Below are positions 1 through 10,662 of a stretch of DNA of 64,000 bases, piece by piece. Location: NCBI GenBank assembly GCA_019787685.1, contig JAHNUO010000003.1:2170001-2234000 (forward strand), given 5' to 3'. The DNA is from Chiua virens. Its lineage: Eukaryota; Basidiomycota; Agaricomycetes; Boletales; Boletaceae. Both the position numbers and the translations under genes were made by a program. Under the pieces are notes generated by a model that did no database searches, was not told the DNA's origin, and was given only the letters and a program-made list of their open reading frames with translations. Position 1 is the stretch's first letter. Each line of letters starts with the position of its first letter.

Positions 1-120
1 TCGGGTGTGGATACAGCAATCCGGATGAGTTCGCACAAGCAGACAGATCAGGATCGGGATCGGGTGACGACAGGGTGCGGAAACATGCTATGCAAGCACA
101 GGGAATACCTATTCCCTACA
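1..120 (-). repeat. Partial LTR, family G (window edge)
   Basis: The reverse complement of this stretch matches the first ~115 bases of the solo LTR at 41677-42290. They share the start TGTAG(g/a)GAATAGGTATTCC and the later run GATCCCGATCCTGATCTGTC. The LTR 5' end lies at position 120, so the rest of the LTR continues left of the window. The sequence right of 120 does not resemble the inside of elements A or B, so this may be a solo LTR or the edge of an element outside the window. Confidence 0.75.
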
Positions 121-644
121 ACGTGCCAGTCACAGTGGGTGGATATTTGAGACAAGTGCGGGCACAGGATAAGAGTGGAAAAGGTAGCAAAGGAGCAGCA
201 TCTGGTGTGATGGATGGTGTATTATACTACATAGTGTTGTGCCGGGCTGGGCCGTGCACTCTCAGGCCAGGCCAAGCTGGGCCTTATACAAAGGCTTGCC
301 TGGTGGTGCATGCGCGCTGCCCATGGTGATGGTCATAGTGTGCAGTTGAGCACATTGGGGGTGGGGTAGCGCACTGGCATACATGCACACTGCCCATAGT
401 GGAGGTCATGGTCATGGTTGTTATCACTGTCATGCGTGCGTGCACACGGTTGGCATGCCCTGCCTGTCACCGTCATTGTGTGGATGTGTGGCAGTGGGTA
501 TGCACTGTGTGTGTGGTGTGAGTGAGTGGGTGTGACTGCAGGTGAGGTCCAAGTGGGGGTGCGAGCAAGCAGGCAGGCGAGCGGGCAGGTGAGTGGGCAG
601 GTGGGTAGAGAGTACAATCCATGAATTGAGAGAGTTCATGCATT
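121..644. other. Unassigned DNA, GT-rich and low complexity
   Basis: I see no recognisable coding region, LTR terminus or RNA gene. Between about 470 and 610 the sequence is rich in GTGTG and in GCAGGCGAGC-like words, which produces spurious open frames on the minus strand with repetitive Thr/His/Pro/Cys composition. Confidence 0.5.
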
Positions 645-905
645 ATCCTGTCACTTTCACTACCCTCATTCTGTCAGTGGGGTAATGATGAGATAAAGTG
701 AGCATGTACCTCCAAACTGAGTCTATGACATGAACATGACGACAATGTGTATCCAAGTCATCTGCCACCTTTACACAGCCCTCGTTCTATCAGCAGAGCG
801 ATGAGAGTGCAAAGAAGTAAGGACATACCTTCAAAAATTTGTGATATGAACATGACAAGGGTTCTGTTTTTCATCCTGTTGCCTTCACTGCACTCATCCT
901 TCTGA
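645..905. repeat. Degenerate tandem repeat, period ~113 bp
   Basis: Three diverged units begin near 645, 758 and 871; the third is partial. Shared landmarks are 'CCTGTCACTTTCAC..CCTCATTCTGTCAG' type starts and the later TGAYATGAACATGAC at 726 and 842. Each unit also has an internal imperfect inverted repeat, since CACTTT.. and ..AAAGTG flank the first unit. No coding capacity is evident. Confidence 0.5.
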
Positions 906-1091
906 ACATCCTTGCCAGCCAGGAGGATGTCAGTCTCACTTCTTGCTCTTCATGAGAACACATCTCGAGGTAGATCACACTGCAGGCAACTTACCAATCC
1001 AAAGACCCCACTTGAGGGCTTCTAAATCTCCAAGCGCACGTTCACATCAGCTGGCAATCTCACATGGTGGGAGATCACTAGTAGCAGAGAG

Positions 1092-1520
1092 CTAGGCCCA
1101 AGCGCGATTCAAATAGCAACGGTCTTGCATGAGTATCTTGATGCCAAGATCAATGACACCAGAGATGCATGACTCAGGCAGAGAAGATGGAAGGGAAGCA
1201 GGATGTAGAGGAAGAGCATTGTCTGCCCTCAGGCCGTGCCGACACCTGTCAACATCATGGTTCAGCTTTGTTGAAAGTGGAGGATTGGGTTCATGACGAG
1301 GAACAGGGAATACTTACATAATGATGACAGAGGCCCAACGGTTCGCCATGAGCACCACCTGCGCACACGATGGGCGGGGCACGCCATGGGAAAGGGTTGA
1401 AGGGAGTTGCATTGGTGTATTGAGGTCAAATATTGGAATTCTGACATGGGGTGGAAGACGGTGAGAGGACTTGCTTCTCTTTCCGAACGAGATCTGGAGT
1501 CTTTGATCAGTTAGCTTCAA
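1092..1520 (-). CDS. Weak candidate two-exon ORF, unknown product
   Basis: An ATG at 1520 opens an exon to 1318. It is followed by a good intron (1317 down to 1246, 72 bp) with donor GTAAGT, branch-like CTGAAC and acceptor GACAG. A second exon runs from 1245 to a TAG at 1092 and keeps the frame, giving about 118 residues. I recognise no domain. Another consensus donor (GTAAGT) lies on the same strand near 990, so a longer gene or relic is possible. The only support is splice consensus plus frame, with no homology, so chance or a decayed host gene are both possible. It is the only non-transposon coding candidate I could find. Confidence 0.18.
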
Positions 1521-1524
1521 GATA

Positions 1525-2060
1525 GCATAGTGCAGTTTGAAGAACAGTCCAACCCAGGTTTGTGCTTTTCTAATATTTACTATAATTTGAGTCTTGACAG
1601 AGCTTATCAGTCACACAACGTGACTGAACGAATGCGGCGGTACCAGGACCCGGGACTCAGCACTGCAATCTCAATTTTCTTACCAAAATTGGACCTGGCC
1701 CTGCTCGCCAATGGTAACAGTGAGCTTCACACTCCGAAAAACATTTGCAAATACATAAAGTTCACCAGCCTGGCCACATCACGTGAGATGAAGAACTATA
1801 CCACGTGATGTCTCAATTGTGGCAGCACTGCCATACCAAAGGGTCAACCAATCACGACTGAGATACCCATAATTCGAATTCCACATGCAAGTGACATGAA
1901 AGGTCAGCAGAACGGTCGCACAGCCACAGCAGTGCCACACAGGGGACAGGGGTTGTGGCTGTGACAAGGGGTCTGACAGAGGATCTGGAGCAGATATGTG
2001 TGTGATGACACTGCGCATTTGAAGCAAATTGGTTTGTAAATACATACAATGCACACTGCA
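1525..2060. other. Unassigned spacer
   Basis: I find no recognisable gene. Short open frames exist but look random. Two CACGTGA-type hexamer sites occur at about 1781 and 1802. The right border, near 2060, is where homology to the Ty3 integrase of elements C and F starts abruptly, so this is the truncation point of element F2. Confidence 0.4.
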
Positions 2061-2844
2061 CGACTAATTGGCTATCGCCTCTCTCTCTCCACCACCTACC
2101 ACCCCCAATCGGATGGTGAGACCGAGCATGTTAACCAGGAAGTTGAGACCTATCTGCACATGTACTGCCAGAACAACCCCGCATCCTGGGCCGACTTACT
2201 CCCTATGGCCAAATTCACGCACAATCACTGCCCCCACTCTGTCACTGGCAAATTGCCTTTCTTCCTCATGATGGGTTACAAACCCCATCCTCTGCCCGCT
2301 ATCATTGCAGAAACCAAACTTCCTGCTGTTGAGGAATGCCTCAAAACCCTCTCCACTGCCCACAACAAAGCCCTTGCCACATACAAACTTGCCTGCCAAG
2401 CCATGAAAGCTTGCTCCTTTAGGAAGTTCAAACCCTTCTCCAAAGGCGACAAAGTCTGGCTAGAAGCCCACAATTTGAAATGGGAGCTTATCTCCCCAAA
2501 ACTCACATCCCGCTGAGAAGGACCCTTTACCATCATGGAAGTCCTCTCTCTGCTCACATACTGCCTCCACCTTCCCAAGACCTGGAAGATCCACCCAGTC
2601 TTCCACACTTCTCTGCTATTGCCCTATCATGAAATAGAAACCTATGGCCCGAACTTCCCAAAACCACCACCTGACCTTATCGCTGGAGAAGAAGAATATG
2701 AGATTGAGCGGATCTTGAAACACTCCAAGAACCCACGGAACCGTAAGTTCCTGATCTGATGGAAAGGGTATTCTGCCTCCGATGACTCATGGGAACCTGA
2801 ATCCAATTTGGGAAATGCCAAGGATACGGTCGACGCTTATAAGT
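2061..2844 (+). pseudogene. Ty3 pol remnant: integrase C-terminus and chromodomain
   Basis: This segment aligns with the end of the C element pol (34445-35230). It keeps the integrase block with the glutamate-containing GETEHVN, the YHPQSDGE signature and a chromodomain (roughly 2689-2840; YEIERIL and DDSWEPE). Chromodomains tether chromovirus integrases to histone marks. Three in-frame stops interrupt it: TGA at 2514-2516 and 2757-2759, where C has CGA, and one at 2844. The frame is otherwise uninterrupted and runs on into the C-terminal extension, so extension and pol were once one polyprotein. Confidence 0.85.
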
Positions 2845-3497
2845 GAGGCCATCCCAAGGACTTTCCCTCTATCCGCTCCCTCTCTACCCAACCACCACCA
2901 CCACCTCCTCGCTCCCTGCTCAGATCACCACCACCAGTGTCCGTCAAAGCAGTAATGACGTACCACTCCTGCTCTACTCCCGACTTCGAAAACGAAAACA
3001 TCCACTCCATCCCCGTCTTCACACCCACAGCCTCTATCCCGCATCTACTGCTACCACCACCAGTGACCCCCGCCTCAAATGTCTCTACCCTCTCCACCAA
3101 GTCCTCCCTCACAGAATCCACCAGACCCCCTTCTCCTGCTGTTTCAGCAGTTGCCTCCGCAGGATGGGGAGGTCCTTCTCAATGGCCTCTTCCTTCTGAG
3201 CCCCCTGGTTGTGTTCATTCTCCTCTCCAGGCAGTAGACCTTCCCTACCACTCCCATACTATCTGTTCTTCTTCCTCAACCCCTGAATACTTTCGCTGTA
3301 TGTGCGAACTCATCCTAGATCCCGTGATGGCCTTCCCTATTGAACACCACCTAGACTTGAACTCGCCTCTCAACGCCCTCTATTTGGCATATCTCCAATG
3401 CGAACACCTCACCTTCATCCAATTGGACTTACTTGGCCGAGACCGCCACTCCCACCTCCTTTCCGCAGTCACCAGACAGATCCACAATTGGATCTGC

Positions 3498-4201
3498 TGT
3501 AGGAGTTAGATACTCCCTACAGTTGTAGGATACATTTTCCTCACTCTTCATCATGTCATATCACCTCCCGTCTCATCCGCCATTGACTTTGTGCCAGCCC
3601 GGTTTCATTCCTAGCATTTACAGATCATCCGAATCCAATCTGAGTCCAATCTGAGTCAATGCGATCCAATCCGGTTTCATCGTACGTATTCTGCTTCATC
3701 CAATTTGACTTGTTCTATTCGATTTGGCCTTATTAAGGTTGTTACTATCCTAACACCTTTTCTTTCTTTGTCATCTACAAGGTTTGACACCCCTTCTTAG
3801 CATATTCACCCTACATCAATCCTGTACACTTACTTAGGGTCAGATTACCTTTAACAGTCCTGGGTTATGCCCAGGACTATAAGACCATGTTTCTAACACA
3901 AAAATATTGTCTTTCTGTGTTCAGAAGATCTCCTGTTTACTCTCCCATGTGTGAGTGAGCTGGATAGTTTTCTTTTACCTTGTCCTATCATTCCTCTGCG
4001 TCTCATCTACTTGAAACAATACTCTCATCGCTTCAACTCCACCCGGATACTTTTACATCGACTGCTTTTCATTCTGGATCGTTCAGCAGCCTCTAGGACT
4101 CTTAGACAAACCCGAACCCTTCATTCCTTCAAATATAACCCCCCTTGGGATGAACCTATCACCCCACCTTTCTTCATATTACCTATTATTAGTTTTCTAC
4201 A
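3498..4201 (+). repeat. Solo LTR, family A
   Basis: It runs from TGTAGGAGTTAGATACTCC to TTTTCTACA and is 704 bp, versus 707 bp for the LTRs of element A, in the opposite orientation. It sits inside the pol extension codon for Cys, with a 4-bp target duplication ctgc/ctgt that differs by one transition. It contains a 9-bp-stem hairpin AGTCCTGGG-TTATG-CCCAGGACT at 3856-3878 leading directly into a TATAAG box. Confidence 0.9.
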
Positions 4202-4695
4202 CTGTGCCTACCTTGAGCATGCCTTACACCAAATGCAGATGGGGGAATTCTTAGAAGACCTCCACCGCTACCAAACGGAACTGTCACTCTGTCTCCACTC
4301 ACCCGCACACCAGCCCTCCACTCTGTCCACCTCCTCTGAACCATTCACAGAAGAGGAGATAACCGCTGGCAATCATGCCAAAGCAGAATACCTTTTTCGG
4401 ACTGGTCAGGTATCCCTTCCCGACACTCACCCTCACTGGCACGAAGCCTGCTTTGAATGCCGAAAACTTGGCCATATCCGTATCAAATGCAGTATGTATC
4501 AGTGCCCCATCTGTCTTACCTGGGCCCCAGGCCACATCCAGTCCTGCTGCCCTGGACAACCTCCTAGGGTACATGCTCGCATCCCCCTTGCCGACTGGCT
4601 TACTCCCATGGCCACCAGAACTACTTGGAGAAGGCACTCCCCTTGTCCTGCCATCCCATCCTCGTTGTCCTCCTCGACGAACTTGTCTTTATCGT

Positions 4696-5402
4696 TGTAG
4701 AAAAGAAGTATAAGGTTGAATGAGAAGAAAGGTGGGGCGATAAGTTCGTCCCAAGGGGGGTTATGTTTGAAGGGATGATGGATTCAGGTTTGTCTAAGAG
4801 TCCTAGAAGCTGCTGGACAATCCGGAATGAAAAGCGGTCGATATAAGAGTATCCGGGTGGGGGCGAAGCGATGAGGGTATTGATTCGAGTAGATGAGACG
4901 TCGAGGAACGATAGGACGAGGTAAAAGAGAAGCTATCCAGCTCACTCACGCACGGGAGAGTAAACAGGAGATCTCCTGAACGCAGAAAGACAATATTTTT
5001 GTGTTAGAAACAGGGTTTTATAGTCCTGGGCATATCCCAGGACTGTTAAAGGTAATCCGACCCTAAGTAAGTGTACAGGATTGACGTAGGGTGAGTATGG
5101 AAAGAAGGGGTGTCAAACCTTGTAGATGACAAAGAAAGGGAAGGTGTTAGGATAGTAATGACCTTAATAAGGCCAAATCGAGTAGAACAAGTCAAATCGG
5201 ATGAAGCGGAATACGTACGAAAGCACCGGATTGGATCGCGTTGACTCGGATTGGACTCGGATTGAACTCGGATGATCTGTAAACGCTAGGAATGAAACCG
5301 GGCTGGCACGAAGTCGATGGCGGATGAGACGGGAGATGATATGACATGATGAAGAGCGAGGAAAATGTATCCTACAACCGTAGGGAGTATCTAACTCCTA
5401 CA
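4696..5402 (-). repeat. 3' LTR of element A
   Basis: Read on the minus strand it begins TGTAGGAGTT and ends TTTCTACA. It is identical to the 5' LTR except at two CpG sites. The AGTCC-GGGAT..CCCAGGACT hairpin next to TATAAAA lies near 5020-5046. Confidence 0.93.
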
Positions 5403-5423
5403 CCCGAGGGGAACTTGGATGCC

Positions 5424-5447
5424 GACTGTCCTCAGTCGGTCACGTGA
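5424..5447. promoter_or_regulatory. Conserved dyad plus E-box-like site upstream of cargo gene (A)
   Basis: GACTGTCCTCAGTC (5424-5437) is an inverted repeat GACTG-TCCT-CAGTC followed by GGTCACGTGA (to 5447). It is about 120 bp upstream of the cargo ATG. The same dyad followed by AGTCATGTGA stands at the matching place upstream of the cargo gene of element B (30675-30698). Conservation in otherwise diverged sequence suggests a promoter operator or an element-end site. Function is inferred only. Confidence 0.6.
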
Positions 5448-5555
5448 TGTACGCGCGAGCTGGGTTTGAAAACTGAACAATGCGCCACCGGACATTACTT
5501 GAACGCGTCGCGTCCACACTTCTCTTCTATTCTCTTTATCTTTTACACTTCCACT

Positions 5556-6842
5556 ATGTCGTACGCCAAGTCGATCCTCAAATACGTGGACACGCAGAAA
5601 GCGGTCGATCCGTACGAACCACGCGTCTTCGCTGAGACGGAGCTGAAGCATGCGAACGGACGCGCCAGGGACTTCGCGAAGACGATCCCGGACGACAGGG
5701 AGGACCTGGCCGAGGAGCAAACGATGTGGCGAGAGGAATGGGATGAGATCCTGGTACGTAGTTAACCGATCGCGTCTCGTCGTGTACTAACCGCGAACTA
5801 TTCGTTTTTACAGAAACATCTCAGCGATTGCCTTCGACAGGCTCGGGACGCCGGCGTCGAGGCTCGGGTTGACAACGCGGTGACCCTCGCGATTCAAGAG
5901 TCGCAGAAGGCGATGGAACGGTGGGACGCGGCCAAGAAGCTACGAAAGGCGGCTGATGACGCGGCGAAGGCAACGGCAGCAGTGCACGAGAGTGAGGAAC
6001 GAGAGGACGCAGGGGGCGAGAAGACGCGAAGGAGGCGCGAGGAGAAGGGGAAAGCGCCAGAGGGGAGAGAGAAACGGAAGGTGCGTGTCCGGATACATAT
6101 CCGGTACGCACGATGCTAACGAGGTTATACACACAGCGTCCTATCGTGATGGAGAACGAGTCGGAGGGCGAGGACGAGCCGATCATCGTCGAAAGCAGCA
6201 CGGCCAAGAGCACGCCGCCGACCCATACCGATTCGCTGCGGGAGGAAGGCGACATCGACCACGAGGTGCCGTGCGAGCGGTGTGAGGGCGCAGGGTACCC
6301 CTGCTTTGGGGTTCCTAGTCGTGTATGCAGACGCTGCGGAAAGGACCGCCAGAGCTGCACATATTCAAGCGGACGTGGCGGCAAGAGGGCGAAGACGGAT
6401 GGGAAGGTAGAAGCGACGAGGGTCCCAGGTGAGCAATAACACGTTGCTCATCAATCCGCGTGTATTAATACACGGTTTAGCTTCGCAAAAACCGGTGGTA
6501 TTCGTACCACCGCGCCGACTGTTCGCGGAACCGTCCAATCCGGTTCCGGATACGCGCAAGGCAAGGCCGAAGCCGCGTCCTAAGGCTAAGGCATCCATCG
6601 TGGACAACGAGGAGGAAGAGGATACGGGCCTCAAGAAGAAGCAGAAGACATCGGGTCAAGACGGACCTATGCGCTCTCAGGTCGACGCGGCCAAACGGGC
6701 CGTGCTCGCTATGGAGGCAGAGCTGCTCGCCTCCAAAACCGAGTACAAGACGCTCGAGATGCAGTTGGCGGATAAAGGGACGGCAATCGCGTCGAAGGAG
6801 GCTGAGTTGGAGAAGGTGAAGGCCGTACTACGGCTTCTGTAG
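5556..6842 (+). CDS. Zn2Cys6-cluster / coiled-coil cargo protein of element A, four exons
   Basis: The exons are 5556-5753, 5814-6080, 6137-6428 and 6481-6842, giving 372 residues. Introns are 60, 56 and 52 bp in phases 0, 0 and 1; the first two have CTAAC branch sites before the cag acceptors. Exon 2 is Lys/Glu/Arg-rich and helical. Exon 3 carries an acidic stretch and then CX2CX6CX7CX2CX6C (Cys 201, 204, 211, 219, 222, 229), which fits the fungal binuclear zinc cluster spacing, followed by SSGRG. Exon 4 has a KKKQK basic motif and a C-terminal coiled coil. The cluster is central rather than N-terminal and poor in the usual basic residues, so DNA binding is plausible but unproven. The gene lies antisense within element A and has the same exon structure as the gene at 29305-30558. 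It has no stops or frameshifts. I know no family name. Confidence 0.85.
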
Positions 6843-7370
6843 ATAGGGTCGTCGTTCCCGCTGTGTCGTAGTATAGCAATCGATCCGTGTCCTCTGTCCA
6901 ATCCGGTCGCGATCCCTAATTAAGCAACGAATGGAAAGTGATTAATAAAACGAAATGTGAGTGAAAAGAAACGAGAATAATTAATACGGGGTGCGGTTGT
7001 CCATCCGGCTTGTCTTCTTCGGTCATCTTTCGAGTCTATACCTGCACTAATCGCTTCGCCGAGCGGCCGGATTGCATATGACAGTATTCGGTTTCAGATG
7101 AGAGAAAAGAAGTAGTAGCGAAAGTGAATATCTAAATAACAACGGTTTATGATCGAAGACAAAGGAACTGGCAGTATACGGATGGTTTCGTTGTTTTATT
7201 TTTCTGTCTTGTTGTATCGAAGGAAAGAGTGTATCGTATAAATTGTCTGTGTGTTTATCGGCGGTTTTCGTTGTTTTAGAGGCACCGGATCGAATCCCGG
7301 GGTGAGATAGAGAGCGCCGGTCGAATCCCGGGGTAGAGACGGATACGTATCATATGGCTGACTTTATGTT
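6843..7370. other. Spacer between the convergent cargo gene and gag of element A
   Basis: I see no gene. It separates the 3' ends of the cargo gene (plus) and gag (minus). A short direct repeat, gGATCGAATCCCGGGGT / gGTCGAATCCCGGGGT, occurs at about 7288-7335. It may hold both transcript ends, but no terminator can be called. Confidence 0.5.
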
Positions 7371-9419
7371 TTATGCTTTGAGACGATGCTTGGACCATTG
7401 CCAAGTAGTCGCGACGTCGACTAACAACGGCGGATCATCAGGTTGAACTATAAAATCAATGAACCGGTTAGTAATGCGCAGAAACGGATCCGTATACGAG
7501 CGGATGGCATCGAAAGTGCGTGTTATGCGACTAAAAACGTGAAAAACTGAGCTTGGCATTAGGTACCAACCAAGCTCACACCAAGGGGAACTTGAAATGA
7601 TGACCTCCCGGGCATCGAAAGTACGCAAGGGCTGCGTTATATGTACTCGCGGATTAAGCAGTGACAGATGGGGAATAGGCGGATTAAGTTTTGAAGGCTC
7701 TGCGGTGAAACCGGCTACCCAGGCGGATGATGAGGACGAAGGCAAAGCGGCCGTAACGGAAGACCGGATGTGAACAAGGGGAACTTGAATAGTAAACGAC
7801 AGGAACGCGGATGAACGAATGCAAGAAGGAGGCGGATTAAAATGGGGTAAGGACTCGTGTGTAGGTAGAATGAGTAGTTGAAAGGTGCCCGCACGAACAT
7901 TCAGATGTTTCGTGGGCCTTGGGAGTATGCAAACGGCAGCGATCCGGATACGACCGGTTGGGACTGTCTCAGCCGGCGGATCATGACGATCCTTTACAAA
8001 CCGGCTGACACTCGTTCGTCCTAAAATGTTAGTCTTGCGTGGGTATGAAACGAAAATAGATAAAAATGAATGCCTGAAACGGTCAGGGTACAGCCGAGGG
8101 GGCTCGTGTATGCTGCGGATCGAAACGATATTACCGGCTGGTAACGCCTGACTCGGTACAATAGCGGTCCGCGGATGGAGCAGCTGTAGTAGGAAAAGGG
8201 AAAATGATCGGCGCGAATGGGGGATGGGTCGATAGGGAGCATTTGAGAGTGATTTCGGGGGAATGGGATGAGAGGCCGGATCGGATGCGAGACCGAGTGC
8301 GGACACGACAACGGGGGTATTTCGTAGCTGGGACATGGCGGGGCTGATTATAGGTTCTACCGGTCCGTCATTTGGATCGTCCGAATCACGACCGGTTTCG
8401 ATTGGACGTGGTGCTGTGTCGTGTATTACCAGCCGAGTTGTTACCGAATATGACAGAGTGTCCGGTTCGATGTCAAGCAGGTCGCAAGGACAGGCTGACC
8501 GTGCGTCCGTGATGCTGAGAGGTGTCGTGATGACGGTTGCACGAGGTGCAATCGGGGTTGAGAGTGGTGAGACCGGTTCAGTTAACACGGTCGAATCGAT
8601 AATAAAATCTGTCGGTCGTTCCATAACCGACGGTCGCGATGACAGAGCAACACACGGGTTGATGTCCGTATCCGGTGCGATAACCGCAACACTATACGAG
8701 TTAGTAGGCGGTCCTTGGATTGATGGTGAAATAAAAACGGATGAAGAGATGGGTCGGTTGTACGGAAGTGGATTGTAAGTGTCAGGTAGCGAAAGTGAAG
8801 GTGATCGAAGGCAAAGCGAAGGTGTAGGTGTAAAATAAGAATGTGATCCTGATAAAAGAAACTCGGCTGCGTCACGAACGTCATCGAGCGCATACGAGGC
8901 ATCCGGGTGGATATCCGGTCGCAGGATCGCTAACCGTCGACGAATCTCGTACTATAAATCGACTGGGAAACCACTAAGAAAAAGAAAGTCTCGGTCAAGA
9001 GTTGCTATTCGTTGTCGGGTGAGAAGGAATGATGCTACTTTTGTAAATTCCCGAATATACTTCCCCAGCTCGTCAAGGGAGCGCATTGACTTGGATCGAT
9101 AGTGATTGACGAGATTTTGGAGATCCTCGAAACGGTACCGGTTATTGAGTTCCAGGTAGAGTGTCTTGACGGCTATAACGAACGCCTGCCAATCCGGTGG
9201 ATCGGCAACCGCTTCAGGTAGGGTCTCCCAAAGGTCGCGTATACTGGGATCGACGTAATGCAATGCATACCGTACTTTCTTCGATTGGGGCAGTCCGACG
9301 CATGTGCAAAGAAAGTCGACGTCGTCTAGATATGGTTGGAGATGGGAAGCTTTTCCGCTGAAGGTTGGTGCATCCAGGGTGCCTCGATACGGCATCCGGA
9401 TTATGCTAGCCGCGATCAT
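7371..9419 (-). pseudogene. Gag of element A (single in-frame TAG)
   Basis: The first 155 residues (9419 down to 8955) align with the N-terminus of element B gag: MPYRGTLDAPTFSGKA corresponds to MPLRGTPNAPKFDGKT, and both have LWETLPE/VWQTLPE, DELGKYIREF/DELGEYTRAF and LSGFP/LNGFP. A TAG at 8952-8954 falls where B has CAG (Gln). The same frame then stays open to 7371, about 680 residues in all. I see no zinc knuckle or protease motif in the second half, unlike B. Gag packages the element RNA. If the TAG is real, only a truncated gag is made, or gag is supplied in trans. Confidence 0.75.
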
Positions 9420-9710
9420 GATGGACGGAAATGGTGTCAGTTGATTGTCTGATGCGCTCGTGACCTTCGTAGCTAAGGGCGGATGTATCGTGAGACACTG
9501 CGGAAGGGTTAGTAACGGTACAGGGGTGCGAGCAGGGTGAACGGGGACTAAAAGTCAGAAGGTATCGTAACCGGATCCGAAAAAAAAATATAAGGTTTGT
9601 GAAACCGGACAAGGCACAAGTCTGGGACGGGTGTAGGCGAGGTGCGCGGCAAAATGAAGGAAAAGCAGTAGGAGAGCAAAGACGTCCGAATCCGACCCTT
9701 CTGAAACCAC

Positions 9711-9730
9711 CCCTCGCGGTGGGCTCCAGT
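9711..9730 (-). other. Primer binding site of element A
   Basis: On the minus strand, directly after the 5' LTR, the sequence reads AC then TGGAGCCCACCGCGAGGGG, the same sequence and 2-nt spacing as element B at 22402-22422. The TGG matches a tRNA CCA end with discriminator U. In eukaryotes that discriminator is typical of tRNA-Cys, but the identity is only a guess. Confidence 0.7.
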
Positions 9731-10437
9731 TGTAGAAAAGAAGTATAAGGTTGAATGAGAAGAAAGGTGGGGCGATAAGTTCGTCCCAAGGGGGGTTATG
9801 TTTGAAGGGATGATGGATTCAGGTTTGTCTAAGAGTCCTAGAAGCTGCTGGACAATCCGGAATGAAAAGCGGTCGATATAAGAGTATCCGGGTGGGGGCG
9901 AAGTGATGAGGGTATTGATTCGAGTAGATGAGACGTCGAGGAACGATAGGACGAGGTAAAAGAGAAGCTATCCAGCTCACTCACGCACGGGAGAGTAAAC
10001 AGGAGATCTCCTGAACACAGAAAGACAATATTTTTGTGTTAGAAACAGGGTTTTATAGTCCTGGGCATATCCCAGGACTGTTAAAGGTAATCCGACCCTA
10101 AGTAAGTGTACAGGATTGACGTAGGGTGAGTATGGAAAGAAGGGGTGTCAAACCTTGTAGATGACAAAGAAAGGGAAGGTGTTAGGATAGTAATGACCTT
10201 AATAAGGCCAAATCGAGTAGAACAAGTCAAATCGGATGAAGCGGAATACGTACGAAAGCACCGGATTGGATCGCGTTGACTCGGATTGGACTCGGATTGA
10301 ACTCGGATGATCTGTAAACGCTAGGAATGAAACCGGGCTGGCACGAAGTCGATGGCGGATGAGACGGGAGATGATATGACATGATGAAGAGCGAGGAAAA
10401 TGTATCCTACAACCGTAGGGAGTATCTAACTCCTACA
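9731..10437 (-). repeat. 5' LTR of element A
   Basis: It is 707 bp and bounded by TGTAG..CTACA. Relative to the 3' LTR it has T for C at 9904 and A for G at 10017, both at CpG. Confidence 0.93.
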
Positions 10438-10662
10438 TCGTCTCACAACGTCTACTGCTCCGTACTCCCTGTACTCCCACCTCAACAAGCCTGCCACCAT
10501 GCACAACAACATTCTGTGTCTCCTGATCGATGCTTGGCATCCCCATGTGATGACCCCATTGATGACGAGGGCTATGCCAATATCACTGGCAGTCCTGTCC
10601 GTGATGCATTCAATTTCTAGTGATGATCTTTGCTTGGTGCTTTGATCGTACTCAGGGGGTAA

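Larger units (their letters stand above)
4696..10437 (-). mobile_element. Element A: non-autonomous Ty3-type LTR element with antisense cargo gene
   Basis: This is a complete 5742-bp insertion on the minus strand. Two 707-bp LTRs (3' LTR 4696-5402, 5' LTR 9731-10437) and a perfect 4-bp target duplication tcgt (4692-4695 and 10438-10441) flank it. The interior holds a primer site next to the 5' LTR, a gag gene on the element strand, no reverse transcriptase, protease or integrase, and a spliced Zn2Cys6 gene on the opposite strand. The LTRs differ at only two positions (4869/9904 and 4982/10017), both CG to TG/CA. Family knowledge says such elements move using proteins of a relative; element B has a matching primer site and homologous gag and is the obvious candidate helper lineage. 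Confidence 0.9.
2845..10620 (+). pseudogene. Pol C-terminal extension with zinc knuckles (interrupted twice)
   Basis: It is in frame with the chromodomain and is about 440 residues long once the two insertions are ignored (2845-3497, 4206-4695 and 10442-10620). It begins Pro/Ser/Thr-rich. Next comes a conserved block (FPIEHHL.LNSPL.ALYLAYLQ, then LEHALHQMQMGEF..DLHRYQ), then a CX2CX4HX4C knuckle (CFECRKLGHIRIKC, ~4450-4491), then a CPICLTWAPGH..SCC second cluster. It ends NITGSPVRDAFNF just before the polypurine tract. Element F has the same module with the same C-terminus. Element C lacks it. The zinc knuckles suggest nucleic-acid binding, perhaps a second gag-like domain; this is inference. 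Family name unknown to me. Confidence 0.7.

Noticed and set aside
7371..8624. A separate 417-residue minus-strand host gene
   Set aside because: It is in the same frame as, and directly follows, the element A gag segment (9419-8955), separated only by one TAG at a Gln codon of B gag. It is better read as the second half of gag.
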